From Pictodentalium vernedei (lineage: Eukaryota > Mollusca > Scaphopoda > Dentaliida > Dentaliidae), in contig CM062293.1 in the NCBI GenBank assembly GCA_031216915.1, forward strand, positions 151,164,285 through 151,228,284: DNA of 64,000 bases, in the 5' to 3' direction. Under the pieces are notes generated by a model that was not told the DNA's origin, did not search any database, and saw only the letters and a program-made list of their open reading frames with translations. Every line of letters begins with the position of its first letter. Within the stretch, counting starts at the first letter, position 1. Both the position numbers and the translations under genes were made by a program. Shown piece by piece: positions 23,163-34,265 of this stretch.

Positions 23163-25510
23163 ATAACTGGTTGAGTGCTGGAAGCCCATATTTGCAGGTA
23201 CTGTAATTCAGAGGCTTCAAGCTCTGTTGGTGTCCTTCATATTATCTTTCAGTCTAAATTATTTGGTCTGCATGGATTTTCCTAGTTACAATTTATAAAG
23301 AGACCCCAAGGGGCCTGAGGGCGCTCACCTGACATGGTAGCATAAATATCAACCCAGAGAATTGATTTCAACAAGTTGCATCTGCTCCTCCTAAGAAAAG
23401 CTTATACCAAATATCCAAAGATTCTGACCAGTGGATCTAAAAAAAAAAGATTTTTAAAGAATATTCCTCATATTGAACTAAGTTATAATTCGAGCTCCCA
23501 CAGGGAGCCCATATATGAACCTAGGGACTTGGCTTTATCAAACTTGAATCTCACCCCCCTAAGGATGCTGCACACCAAATATCAAAATATTCCGACTGCT
23601 GGATCTGAAGAAGAAGATTTTTAAAGAAAATTCCTCATTTTGAGTGAGTCCAAATATGGACCTAGGGCCATGGCTTAAACAAACTTGAATCTCATCCCCC
23701 TAAGGATGCTGCATACCAAATATCAAAACATTCCGACTGTTGGATCTGAAGAAGATTTTTAAAGAAAATTCCTTATTTTGAACTAAGTTATAATTCGGGC
23801 TACCACAGTTAGCCCAAATATGAAACCAGGGACTTGGATTGGAGAAACTTGAATCTCACCCCCCTAAGCATGGTGCATACCCAATATCAAAAGATTCTGC
23901 CTTCTGGATCTTGAGAAGAAGATTTTCAAAGAAATTTTCCTGAAATGCGCTAAGTTCAAATTTGGGCTCCTATACTGACCAAAAATATAAACCCAGGGAG
24001 TCGATTTGAACAAACTTGAATCAGATCCACCCCAAAATGTTGCATACCAAATATCAAAAGATTCTGCCTGCTGGATCTGGAGAAGAAGATTTTTTTAAAG
24101 AAATTTGCCTGAAATGCACTAAGTTTGAATTCAGGCTTCTATAGTGAGCCCAAATATGAATCCAGGGGGCCGATTTGAACAAACTTGAATCAGATCCACC
24201 TCACAATGTTGCATACCAAATATCAAAAGATTCTGCCTGCTGGATCTGGAGAAGAAGATTTTTGAAGAAATTTGCCTGAAATGCACTAAGTTCGAATTCA
24301 AGCTTCTATAGTGAGCCCAAATATGAATCTAGGGAGCCGATTTGAACAAACTTGAATGAGATCCACCCCACAATGTCGCATACCAAATATCAAAAGATTC
24401 TGCCTGCTGGATCTGGAGAAGAAGATTTTTTTAAAGAAATTTGCCTGAAATGCACTAAGTTTGAATTCAGGCTTCTATAGTGAGCCCAAATATGAATCCA
24501 GAGGGCCGATTTGAACAAACTTGAATCAAATCCACCCCACAATGTTGCATACCAAATATCAAAAGGATCTGCCTGCTGGATCTGGAGAAGAAGATTTTTT
24601 AAGAAATTTGCCTGAAATGCACTAAGTTCGAAATCGGGCTCCAATACTGAGCCCAAATATGAACCCAGGGGGTCGATTTGAACAAACTTGAATTAGATCC
24701 ACCCTGCAATGTTGCATACCAAATATCAAAAGATTCTGCCTGCTGGATCTGGAGAAGAAGATTTTTTAATCTTTTTCCCATTGCCTACAGTGTTAAAAAG
24801 TGCTGACTCAGCACTTTTTCAAAGGCCTGAAAAAAATACCTTGTGATCAAACCGATAGGGAAAACCATTCTATTCTACTGGATAAAAGTAAGCTTTATAC
24901 AAAATAAGAATTCTCTGTGCCATGTAGTTTTGGAGATATGGCAGTTTTAAGGTTTTTCCTATTTTTAGCTCCCGAGGTTCCCATGGGGCAATGAGAAAAA
25001 AAAAATTTTTGACATCAATCAACTACTTGTGACCCATTATCATCTCATATCAAATATGGTTCAAATCGACCTCACGGTTCAGAAAATAGAAATTTTAGGC
25101 GTGGCCAAAATGTTTGCCCCTCCAATAACGAAAGCAAATAAGGCCCGACAAACTTCTCTTGAATAAACTTGATTCTAAACCTCAAAAGGACTCTGTATAC
25201 CACATGTCAAGTCTCTGCTACTGGTGGTTCATTAGAAGAAGATTTTAAATAAATTTGGCCATTTTTTCCCCACCCCTCTGTTCAATATGAGCCAAAACCT
25301 AATTTGCATAAAAATCAAAATGCCCCTATATAACCACAACTTAGATGAAATTTAATTAAAATGTGGACAGTGGTTTAGGAGAAAGAAGCTCAAACACCAC
25401 CTTCACGCAGGATGACGGACGGACGGACAACGGACGAAGAGTGATAAGAAAAGCTCACCCTGACTTTCAGTTAGATGAGCTAATAAATTATTTAGCACTC
25501 AACCAGTTAA
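23163..25510. mobile_element. MITE, family X copy 2, carrying a nested element
   Basis: Ends taactggttgagtgct (23164) and agcactcaaccagtta (25494-25509) are inverted repeats of the same family as 22643-22892. Its left part, up to about 23296, is the reverse complement of the right part of copy 1. The module element 23297-25483 sits inside it. Confidence 0.6.
23297..25483. mobile_element. Tandem-module element, 166-bp module
   Basis: The head agagaccccaaggggcctga is followed by gcgctcacctga. About nine modules follow; the phrase gcataccaaatatcaaaaga recurs at about 166 bp in the central part (for example near 24044 and 24210). The 3' part has ACGG-rich microsatellite (25410-25435) and the tail aagctcaccctgactttcag, ending gagCTAA at 25483. 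Same family as 12445-14456, 33231-41745 and 55190-56393. Small ORFs here (24390-24781) are translations of the modules. Confidence 0.65.
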
Positions 25511-25579
25511 CTTTTAGGGCAAGGGAACATTATACATTAACTACCCTTTGATGGTCTACCTCTGTGACTTTGCAATTAT

Positions 25580-25630
25580 TTCTAGGCAAGTTTTGGCTGC
25601 CTAAACAGGCAGCCAAGACTTGCCTAGAAA
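25580..25630. repeat. Short hairpin downstream of the vWD exon
   Basis: Arms tttctaggcaagttttggct... and its complement (25580-25603 and 25607-25630) with a 3-nt loop. A homologous hairpin, with some shared left flank, lies at 32541-32588, so it is an interspersed repeat rather than a gene-specific structure. Confidence 0.7.
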
Positions 25631-25779
25631 CAACTGCCAAGGTACATAGAATACAGCTTGCAACTTTACCCAAAGAATGCATATTGGGACCCCTGTTTTA
25701 TTTCAGTAACAGTGATCAAAGTCAGAATTAGGTCTTCATGGGTCAATATCAATGATATGTATATATTAAATTTACTTAC

Positions 25780-25991
25780 TCTGTTATCGCTGAAAACTTC
25801 CACAATGTGTCCAGATGACATAACAGTGATGGACTTAATCTGTGGATCTCGGTCATGTTCATAGTTCAATATCACGGTGAAATTGTTGTTCACGAAATCA
25901 CGTGTCAGAATATAACTACAACGTCCAACAAATTCATAATGTTTTCCATCAAATGTAGTGAAATGCTGGTTACCATGCAAAGAAGCATATG
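25780..25991 (-). CDS. Large lipid transfer protein, exon with start of vWD domain
   Basis: Exon of 212 bp on the minus strand. The acceptor is ttcttgcag before 25991 and the donor is GTAAGT after 25780. It enters in phase 1, matching the exit phase of exon 28062-28428, and leaves in phase 0. It encodes 71 residues. The peptide HGNQHFTTFDGKHYEF and then CSYILTRDF is the start of a von Willebrand type D domain, as found at the C-terminal end of apolipophorin, apoB-like proteins and vitellogenins. The canonical vWD domain is about 150 residues; the rest, with most of its cysteines, is not found in this window. These proteins carry lipid in the haemolymph or supply yolk. An apolipophorin is favoured over vitellogenin by the style of the preceding residues, but this is not certain. 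Confidence 0.85.
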
Positions 25992-27060
25992 CTGCAAGAA
26001 AAAAAATGCATCTATTGTAAATATTGCATGGCTAGGAGTCGACTAGGCCAAAATAGTAGTCCTCACAGGTCCTCTAGGAAGAAAAATCCATGTGCACAAC
26101 TATTCTTCCTATATATACTATGATATCGAACAAACCACAGAAGAATTTTGCTACCCAGTAGGATTCAATTCTAAAGCACATTCCCTATTGCCAAGACAGG
26201 CATTTTCATTTTTGAACTTAGAAATTACAAAACTGGAACAAATCTCATAACAGGGCATACTGTGTTCCATCTCTTGAACCTCATAGAATATTCTGTGGCT
26301 ATTTTTAGAAAATGTATAGAGCACAGTTATTTTTAGATCCTTGACTGGTAAAACTATTGAAAATACAATATTACCTCTCAGCCAATCGTGGAAGAGAAAA
26401 TCACATAAGATATAATATATTGTTTTATTCAACTCCTCAGGCAAATCTAAATAATACTGCCACATCATATATTGATACTTATCCATTCAATTTAATTCTT
26501 CTGCATACTTATAAAATATAGTTTTTTTTTTTTTAAATATCACTGTAGTTATTAACTCCATATTAATTTCTGCATGTTCTATAAGTGTTTTTTATAAAAA
26601 CTCAAACTTTCAAACTGTAATATTGGATGGCATATGATTGATCTTAAATAATGAAAGGAAAAACAGCTTGAGTGCATCCACTCTCATACCCTTGTGCATA
26701 ATTATCAAACATCTAAAACAAATTTCCTTTATGGAATAATGACAGAAAAGTCTTTATGGATAATGATAGAATAATAAAATAAAAAACTTTCCTGACTGAC
26801 TAATCCCAATATTAAAGTGTAGATGTGTTTGCATGGTATGTGAGAAATTAAAAAAGAACATATTTTCAGTAGATAGCAGTTTTAAACAGAGTAAATTCCG
26901 ATATGACACCTCATACATAAATGAACAATGGATTTATTTTTGCACGAATTGCAACTTTGAATATTTAAAACACTAGAAGACAGTATTTAAATAATTAGAA
27001 AAAAAAACACACAAGATTTTTCTTTAAAAAAACCCTGACAGATAAGGCTATTTAAAAAAA
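25992..27060. other. Intron sequence of the lipid transfer protein gene
   Basis: AT-rich intron between the vWD exon and the next exon upstream. An open stretch at 26151-26486 on the minus strand has no convincing splice sites or domain, and is not called. No other feature seen. Confidence 0.6.
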
Positions 27061-27733
27061 ATTCTTGTTTCTCAGGCACCTCCATGGTCATAAAAAATCT
27101 GCCTCATCACCTTTTTTTCAGCTGGAAATCTCTTCTTTGACACTATTTTGCACTTGTAGGGCAAATATTTAACCAACTATAACTTGTTTGACAGCGCTCA
27201 CAGAGCTCTGTCAAACAAAATATAGTTAATTAAATTTTATGAGAAATTTTCACTTCTGAAAACATTGGTTTGCCACATAATAGTGTAAGTAGTTAAATTT
27301 CTGATTCCATCTATTCTCAGAACTGTTTTATGAACAAATAAAAGAATAAAAAAAGAAAAAAAATCCTCCCTCCTTCATCATAAAATTGATGAAAAAGTAC
27401 CTGAGAAACACCTCAGATGGGAGACCATCTGAGCGATCGATTCGGACTCCCGCTGTGTCCTTGGGCAAGGCATTTAACCCCAATTGTCTACATGGGGGCA
27501 TTTACTAAGGAGTACTGCATGTCGATGGTGCGCATGTCTTCAACCAATCTAACCCTGCCTGTGCTGCAGTGTGGAGTTACGATGTTGGGGAGCTGGCAGC
27601 TGCTCATCGTTGCTCGTGGTTCTCTCTGGCTTCCTCCACCCCGTAAAACTGTCATGGTCATGATTAGCCATTGTTGCATAAGTATGTGACCTTAAACACC
27701 AATAAATAAATAAATAACCTGAGAAACAAGAAT
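27061..27733. mobile_element. TIR DNA element, family V copy 1
   Basis: Perfect 16-bp terminal inverted repeats, attcttgtttctcagg (27061-27076) and its complement (27718-27733). Without the SINE inserted in its right end, the element is about 355 bp. A central palindrome lies around 27172-27232 (gtttgacagcgctc / gagctctgtcaaac). Non-coding MITE. A longer relative is at 29372-30414. Confidence 0.65.
27411..27716 (+). mobile_element. SINE with poly(AAAT)-type tail and 12-bp target duplication
   Basis: About 306 bp, ending accttaaacaccaataaa followed by (AAAT)n. It is flanked by the perfect 12-bp duplication acctgagaaaca at 27399-27410 and 27717-27728. The head (cagatgggagaccatctgag, then cttgggcaaggcatttaac) is the kind seen in tRNA-derived SINEs, but I did not verify a tRNA fold. 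A 5'-truncated copy is at about 46855-46985. Confidence 0.75.
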
Positions 27734-28061
27734 TTTTTTTTTATAGGCCTAATTCCAGAGATTTGACATTATCAGCTCCCTTTCTTTAGCATGTTATTTA
27801 TTATGAAGTATTTTTTTATAATTATAGCACTTCCCCCAATTTTAAGCAGGCTCAAAGCACTTTACACAATTGCTGTATGTCCTTTTTGGGTATTACTAGC
27901 AGGTGCTGAGCACACATCAATTATTGTGGGATGACCTCTGTTCTCACCATATGATTTATCTTGTGAACACCAAATGGAACTTATTCTGCTCTGATAAGGC
28001 AGAATTTATGGTAAAGTGAGAACCACAATAAATGCCCTGTTTAATCTGTTCAGTTACTTAC
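27734..28061. other. Intron sequence, nothing recognised
   Basis: The remaining intron before exon 28062-28428. The phrase caaagcactttacacaattg near 27852 resembles interspersed repeats, but no boundaries can be set. Confidence 0.4.
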
Positions 28062-28428
28062 AATCAAAGGGTGGGATCCAGGAATCAACATCAAGTTCTG
28101 ATTTGTATTTGTAATATGTATCCCATATTGAGTAATTTGATGCAGGAATGTACTTCTTCCACAATTTCTCTACTCTTTTGATATACTTCGAAAGACTGAT
28201 CTCTGGTGGAGACTGTAATGATTCCATTGGGAATGGAAGATAAATCTCAAACTGAATTTCACCATTTTCTGGGTCAAATACAATTATTCTGGATTTATCC
28301 ATTTGCAGAAAACCCAAACCATGTTTTGTAATTTGCGTTTCTATTTCATCCTTTACATATTCAAATGATAAGTCAACAAACTGGCGAAGATTTTCTTCGA
28401 GTTCCCAGTAATTATATGCCCATATCGC
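28062..28428 (-). CDS. Large lipid transfer protein, exon before the vWD exon
   Basis: Exon of 367 bp on the minus strand, acceptor cttttcag before 28428, donor GTAAGT after 28062. It enters in phase 0 and leaves in phase 1. It encodes 122 residues with no stop, including VDLSFEYVKDEIETQI, FDPENGEIQFEIYLPFP and DSWIPPFD. The last leads straight into the vWD start in the next exon. In apolipophorins a W-x-PPF motif shortly before the vWD domain is usual. Charged and aromatic residues with an amphipathic helical start (ELEENLRQFVDL) fit the lipid-binding C-terminal region. The intron on its 5' side is 13.4 kb and that on its 3' side 2.1 kb. Confidence 0.8.
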
Positions 28429-29371
28429 CTGAAAAGATTAAAATGATATTTTAAAGGTTCTGCACAAGCAGACACAATAAGGAAGCAAACTAGAGGCTCT
28501 AAAGAGCCTGTAATCGCTCACCTGGAACTACATATAAAAGTGTGATTTCCCATAGGCTTTCCATGGTAACTATCAGCCGCAATTGTGACCATGTTTGCAA
28601 CATTACAAAATTACATGAGGATCATTGGTAGAAGATGTCCCAGTCCTCAATCATGTGAAGTTTCAAAACATTTGAATCTATCAAACAGAATCATAGAATG
28701 TCTCTGGTGGCCATATTTTCCAACCAACGGGAACAAAAAGAGGATCGTTTGTGAAGGACCTCCTATAGACCATTCCTGCCAAGTTTTGGTTCACGTCGAC
28801 TCAGTAATTCCAGAGAGAAGATGAAAATGGGATTACTCATAGGGTTTTTCTATAGTAACTATAAACCGCAATTGTGGCCATGTTTGCAACACGATCAACA
28901 TTAAATGAGGAACGTTGGTAGAGGGTGTCCCAGTCATCAACCATGCAAAGTTTCAAAACATTTGGCCCTGTGGTCTCAGAGGAGAAGAGTTTTCAAAATT
29001 GACAAATCAGAATCAAAGAATCTGGCGGCCACGTTTTCCATCCAACAGGAATAAAATGAGTAACAGTTGTAGAGAACCTCTCATAGACCTTGCCTGCCAA
29101 GTCTGGTTCACATTGGCTCAGTACTTTCAGAGAAGATGATGAAAATGTGATTTCCTATAGGGTTTCTATATTAACTATAAGCCACAATTGCAGCCATAAT
29201 TGCAACCCAATGAAGATTAAATGAGGATCATTGGTAGAGGGGGTTACAGTGATCAGTCACATTAAGTTTCAAAACATTTGGCCTTGTAGTTTCAAAGAAG
29301 ATTTCTTGAAAATGCACACATTTATGAATTCTGTTTCAACAAAAAAATCAGTTAGGCCACAAAAAAGAACC

Positions 29372-30414
29372 TCTGTTTCTCAGGCCCGCACGCATAGTCA
29401 TTTTTGGTGCGCATGCAACCTTTTTATGACACAAAAAAATCTTCAAAAAAAATTTGAGATATTGTGCTCATTTCGGTAAATCGATATCGATGCGTTCGCA
29501 AATTTTAAATTAACACACTTCAAGCTTTTTCTACATCATACTTTAATAAAGTGTGTGGGTTTTAGCAATTTTCACGACAGAAAGTGTTTTATTCTGTAAA
29601 AGGTAAGTCATAATGACAGCAAGAAGGAAGGTGTCTTTCAGTCTGACAACAAACAGTCACAAAGGGGAATGGTCGATTCGCCCCACGTTTGATTCGCACC
29701 AACCCTCAGAAAGTCTGCAAAGTCAGGTGCTATGTTGAATGGAACACAGTCTCCTGGCATTTATTTTTAGTAACATTTGTATTGTAAATGGCCGTCATTG
29801 GGAATTTGTGTACTGTTATTTGAAACTGTTACGAGTTTCCCAGTTAATTTAAATAAATGCATTTGAGATGCAGAATAATTGGATAATAGTAACCGTTGCT
29901 TGATATAAAAGTAACAGTCATAGTAGAAAATAAACCGCATATAGGCAGGTATGTGCGGTCGAATTGGTTAATAAAAACACGCAAACATTCGTTTTGTATT
30001 TCATTTTCAGATTTAAAAAAAATATGATTTATGGATGAATTGCCCGTTCAAATGGGTTGTGATAATTTTGAATATAATGGGGAAAAATTGCGATTCACGA
30101 TTTTATTAGGCCGGTTGTGAAAGGATTTTTTTTGTTGGTAAAATAAATCTCTGAAAGTTGGCACTTCGACATCTGATTTGTCCCTGAGACGTTTCAACCC
30201 GAGATGTTTCACCCACGAGGCGTTTCGTGACTTTCGTCCTGTGATATAATTTTCACGTGGTGAATAACCAATATATTTGCGAAATTTTGCGTGGTCCACC
30301 AGGCGTTTGGGTGGACGTCAAATTACCACAAACAACCTCTCGGGAAGAAAATAAAAAGAAAAAAAAAACGCCCGCCCGCATGCTTTTTTGGAAAAAAATG
30401 GCCTGAGAAACAGA
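29372..30414. mobile_element. TIR DNA element, family V copy 2 (1.04 kb)
   Basis: Perfect 15-bp terminal inverted repeats, tctgtttctcaggcc and its complement (29372-29386, 30400-30414), sharing the core tttctcagg with family V copy 1. Subterminal parts are also roughly inverted (cgcacgcatag / cgcccgcatgc). No transposase-like peptide is visible, so it is probably non-autonomous. Confidence 0.55.
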
Positions 30415-30564
30415 CAATCAACTTTGTATGGCCTAAAAGAAGGTTAAATATTTTGAAAATTACAATTTTTCAGACAATATTCTCTTTCAAATACCTTTGG
30501 ATAGGTAAAGGGTTACAGGAAACACATTTTACTCCAATGTTGTCATATCTTAAATGATTTAATT

Positions 30565-30945
30565 TACTGGACAGCTACTGGGAAAAAAATAATAAACAAA
30601 ACTTCCATGCTTTCCAAACACCTGTCATCAATCAGTATTTCAGATAAGTAACTTGAGAGTAATACATGTATTAACATAATCAGAGCTGCACTTGTTTACA
30701 TTAGTAGTCAAAATAAGTTGTAGGATAATCCTATAAACTATGTATCTTTCTCTTCCTACGCTGATAAGACCAGTAGTTGACATCATTTTCTGGAAAGCTC
30801 TCACTGATAGCTTTCCAGAAAATGTCAGATTCTGATCTTGTCAGTGCAGGAGCAGTAGTTTACTTAGTTTATTGCAGTTATGCTACAACTTACTTTGACT
30901 TGTACTGTATACACAATATTTTGGGTTTTTTCCCAGTTCTCAGTG
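30565..30945. mobile_element. Foldback MITE
   Basis: An imperfect palindrome of about 380 bp. The centre is ttctggaaagct - 9 nt - agctttccagaa (about 30789-30824). Outer matches include actgggaaaaaa with ttttttcccagt, and caaaataagttgtag with ctacaacttactttg. No coding capacity. Confidence 0.55.
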
Positions 30946-32465
30946 GAGAAAACTGGAACCAACCCTTACCAGATTCTCAAAAAATAAGTATTTTGCTGAC
31001 AGTACCGATCTTCGAGCAGACAGCAGAGGCATTGGGGTAAGCATTAGAATATAGCCTCTGGCGGCCACATATTTCCATCCTCTCATAGACCATTCCTGCA
31101 AAGTTTGGTTCCCGTTGGCTCAGTAGTTCCAGAGAAGAAGATGAAATTGTGATTTCCCATAGGGTTTCTATAGTAACTATAACCCGCAATTGCAGCCATG
31201 TTTGCAACCCGATCAACATTAAATGCGGATCGTTGGTAGAGGTTGTCGCAGTCATCAACTGTGCAAAACATTTGGCCCTGTGGTTTCAGAGGAGAACATT
31301 TTTCAAAATCCACCAATCAGAATCAAATAATGCTTCTGGCAGCAATGTTTTTCGATGCATGGTAACCAAAATGAGGAACCTTTGTAGAAGACCTCCCATA
31401 GACTATCCCTGCCAGGTTTGGTTCACATCGGATCAGTAGTTCCAGAGAAGAAGATGAAAATGTGATTTCCTATGGGGTTTCTATAGTAACTATAAGCCGC
31501 AATTACGACCATGCTTACAAACCGAATAATGTTAAATGATGAGGATCGTTGGTAGAGGGGGTCCCAGGCATCATTTATGTGAAGTATCAAAAAATTTGGC
31601 CTGGCAGTTTCAGAGATTTCTGAAAATCCACCAACCAGAATCAAATAACGCCTCTGGCAGCCATTTTTCAACCCATGGGAACAAAATGAGGATCGTTTGT
31701 CAGCTCAGTAGTTCTAGAGAAGAAGATGAAATTGTGATTTCCCATAGGATTTCTATAGTAACTATAAGCTGCAATTGAAGCCATGTTTGCAACCTGATCA
31801 ACATTAAATGAGGATCGTTGGTAGAGGGGGTCCTAGTCATCAACCATGCAAAATTTCAAAACATTTGGCCCTGTGGTTTCAGAGGAGAAGATTTTTCAAA
31901 ATCCACCAATCAGAATCAAAGAATGCCTCTGGCGGCTATGTTTTCAAACCCATGGGATCAAAATGAGGATCGTTTGTAGAGGACCTCCCATAGACTATCC
32001 CTGTCAGGTTTGGTTCATGTCAGTTCAGTAGTTCCAGAGAAGATGATGAAAATGTGATTTCTCCTAGGGTTTCTACAGTAACTATAAGCTGCAATTGCGG
32101 CCATGTTTGTGACCCAATCAACATTAAATGAGGATCGTTGGTAGAGGGGGGTCCCAGTCATCATTTATGTGAAGTTTCAAAACATTTGGCCTGGCAATTT
32201 CAGAGAAGATTTTTGAAAATCTACCAACCAGAATCAAAGAATGCCTTTGGAAGCCATGTTTTTCATCTGATGGGAACAAAATGAGGATCGTTTGTAGAGG
32301 ACCTCCCATAGACCATTCCTGCCAAGTTTGGTTCACACCGGCTCAGCGGTTACAGAGAAGAAGATGAAAATGTGAAAAGTTTATGGATGCCAGATGCCGG
32401 GCATCGGACGACGGACGCCAAGTGATGAGAAAAGCTCACCTGGCCTTTTAGGCCAGGTGAGCTAA

Positions 32466-32677
32466 TAAAAAGTTCTTGGCCCTTCAAGGCTTGTAGACTG
32501 CTACAATTCAACAGTCTACATCATGTAACTTTGCAGACGTTTCTAGGCAAATCTTGGCTGCCTTTGTAAGCAGCCAAGATTTGCCTATATATAACAAACA
32601 AGGTACTTAGAATTAAGTTAACTTTAAATTGACTCAGAGACTGGATGTTGAAGAACCTTTTCTATTGCGCTTACAAA
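32466..32677. repeat. Intron stretch with hairpin repeat
   Basis: Contains the hairpin 32541-32588 (ttctaggcaaatcttggctg and complement), homologous to the one at 25580-25630. Nothing else recognised. Confidence 0.5.
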
Positions 32678-32928
32678 TGACCCTTTATCCAACGTGATGG
32701 CCAAAACCAGCCAGCGCTATTCTCAAAAATCGCCAATTAATTTTCATTATTTTTTTCATTTTTTGTCTCAACCACATAGGTTATGACCCCTCATTGAAAC
32801 AAATTCGTCGAGCTCATTCCAAAGAGGGGTCATAACCTATGTTTTTGAGACAAAAAAATGAAATAAATTAGTTATTCAAGAATTTTTTTTGCAAGTGTCG
32901 TCTGCTTTTCGTGTTAGGTAAAGGGTTA
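32678..32928. mobile_element. Foldback MITE, family W (full copy)
   Basis: Ends tgaccctttatcc and ggtaaagggtta are inverted. The centre holds long near-perfect arms (about 32758-32793 and 32823-32860, including ataggttatgacccctc). Partial copies are at 17562-17704 and 45718-45835. Confidence 0.6.
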
Positions 32929-33230
32929 ATGCAATAAATTTCCAAATCCAGAAGCTGAATATGTAGTTTAGGGCTGGACGGTATTGGAAGAATACTGTGA
33001 TGATGCCTTAACATGTTTGAACAATGACCTGCTGTCCAGACTGCAGCATTTATCAATCACAACAGCACAATTGATTAAGTGAGTCCCAAAATACACCAGA
33101 ACTAAGCCAATCCTCAAGCTGTGAACTACACTGGCTAACCCTTCGAGCCAGGATCGACCAAAAACTGCCAACCACGTGTTTCTACCATTGTTAACGTAGT
33201 GTACCTCGGTACCTCACTGACCTTCTTAAA
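32929..33230. other. Intron stretch, possible hAT-type end
   Basis: The phrase gtttagggctggacggta near 32966 resembles the first bases of some hAT-type elements, but no partner end was found. Otherwise nothing recognised. Confidence 0.3.
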
Positions 33231-33888
33231 AACAAGAGACCCCACTGGACCTGAGGCGCTCACCTGACCAAAATTGTTTGAAGTAGGATTTAATTAGCAT
33301 CTATGGCTTGTGAACACTACAGTGGAATGAAGTTATTTAATTATTTATTCCTCTGTTGTCCATGCCAGATGATTTTTTTCTAGTATTGGGATGCTATAAC
33401 AGAAATAATGCAGTTTTCCAGTGATTTAAAACTAGGGAATCCAAATATCAACCTAGGGACTTAACTTCAACAAACTTGAATCTGAGTGCTTCTCCTCCAC
33501 CCCCAGGATGCTGTATACCAAGTATCAATAGATTCTGAATGATGGATCTGAAGAAGGAGAATTTTTTAAAGATTATTCATCATATTACATTAAGTTAAAA
33601 TTTGGGCCCCTATAGGGAAGTTAAAATTAGGGCTCCTGACTGGTAGTTCGGGAGAAGATTTTGAGAATACCACTAATTTATAATTTAGCACCATGTTAAA
33701 ATTTGCCCCCACCCTCCACCATAGGTACACACAAATATCAACCCAGGGACTTTATTTGAAGAGGCTGAATCTGAACCCTCTACAGATGCTGTATATAAAA
33801 TATCAAAAGATTCTGATTGTATTTCAAAAAACAGATTTTTTAAGATTATTCCTCATATTGGACTAAGTGAAAGTTAAAAAATTTATAG

Positions 33889-34101
33889 TAATTTATATAT
33901 TTTTTATACTTACCAATGACCCAGACATAGCTGGTGCTAACTCTTAAAATATAGGGCCAAACACAAATTTTGCCCCCAATCCCCAAAATCTGCATCTAAA
34001 ACCAAAGAAAACATGTCCTGAATGGCCCTCCACACTTCACCTCTACTGCGCATGCGCAGTTTCAAGGACGTTCCGAAATTGGCGCCATTAATCATTCTCA
34101 T
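33889..34101 (-). repeat. 3' inverted terminal repeat of A2
   Basis: Reverse complement of 40622-40824 over about 205 bp. It contains the perfect NRF-1-like palindrome at 34046-34059 and ttggcgcc near 34080. Confidence 0.85.
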
Positions 34102-34163
34102 AACCAGTGCCTGGTAAGTGCTATGTACTCAGCGGGGAGGTAAGAGTTCCCAACTCCTGGGAG

Positions 34164-34265
34164 GGCCATCCCCGTCTGGGTCATTGGTAAGTATAAAAAA
34201 TATATAAATTACTATAAATTTTTTAACATTTTTATACTGTACCAATGACCCAGACATAGCTGAAT
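34164..34265. repeat. Internal complementary region of A2
   Basis: The left half (gtctgggtcattggtaagta...) is complementary to the outer end of the 3' terminal repeat. The right half (tactgtaccaatgacccaga...) is complementary to the outer end of the 5' terminal repeat at 40790-40824. DIRS hallmark. Confidence 0.8.

Larger units (their letters stand above)
28489..32465. mobile_element. Tandem-module element, about 315-bp module, with nested insert
   Basis: The head is a hairpin (agaggctctaaagagcct) followed by gctcacctgg. The module of about 315 bp has the repeated phrase agggtttctatagtaactat (near 29159, 31157, 31472, 32068). The tail has an acggacgacggacg-type microsatellite and a strong hairpin (ctcacctggcc / ggccaggtgag), ending gagCTAA at 32465. 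It lies in the large intron. A block of about 1.7 kb (roughly 29335-31045) is inserted in the middle. Non-coding. Confidence 0.65.

Noticed and set aside
22892-23164. 90-codon minus-strand open stretch, possible missing vWD exon
   Set aside because: It has no vWD-like cysteine pattern. It reads like a translation of a common 'ccttgaaaaatcttggaattt' interspersed repeat.
26151-26486. 111-codon minus-strand open stretch between two lipid-transfer exons
   Set aside because: No good splice acceptor and donor in frame was seen. The exons on either side already match in phase, and the peptide has no domain and low-complexity character.
30291-30557. 88-codon lysine-rich open stretch
   Set aside because: It spans the right terminal repeat of a TIR element and an A-rich run. 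No coding signal.
32966-32985. hAT-like terminus gggctggacggta
   Set aside because: No matching inverted end or 8-bp duplication was found nearby, so it was not called as an element.
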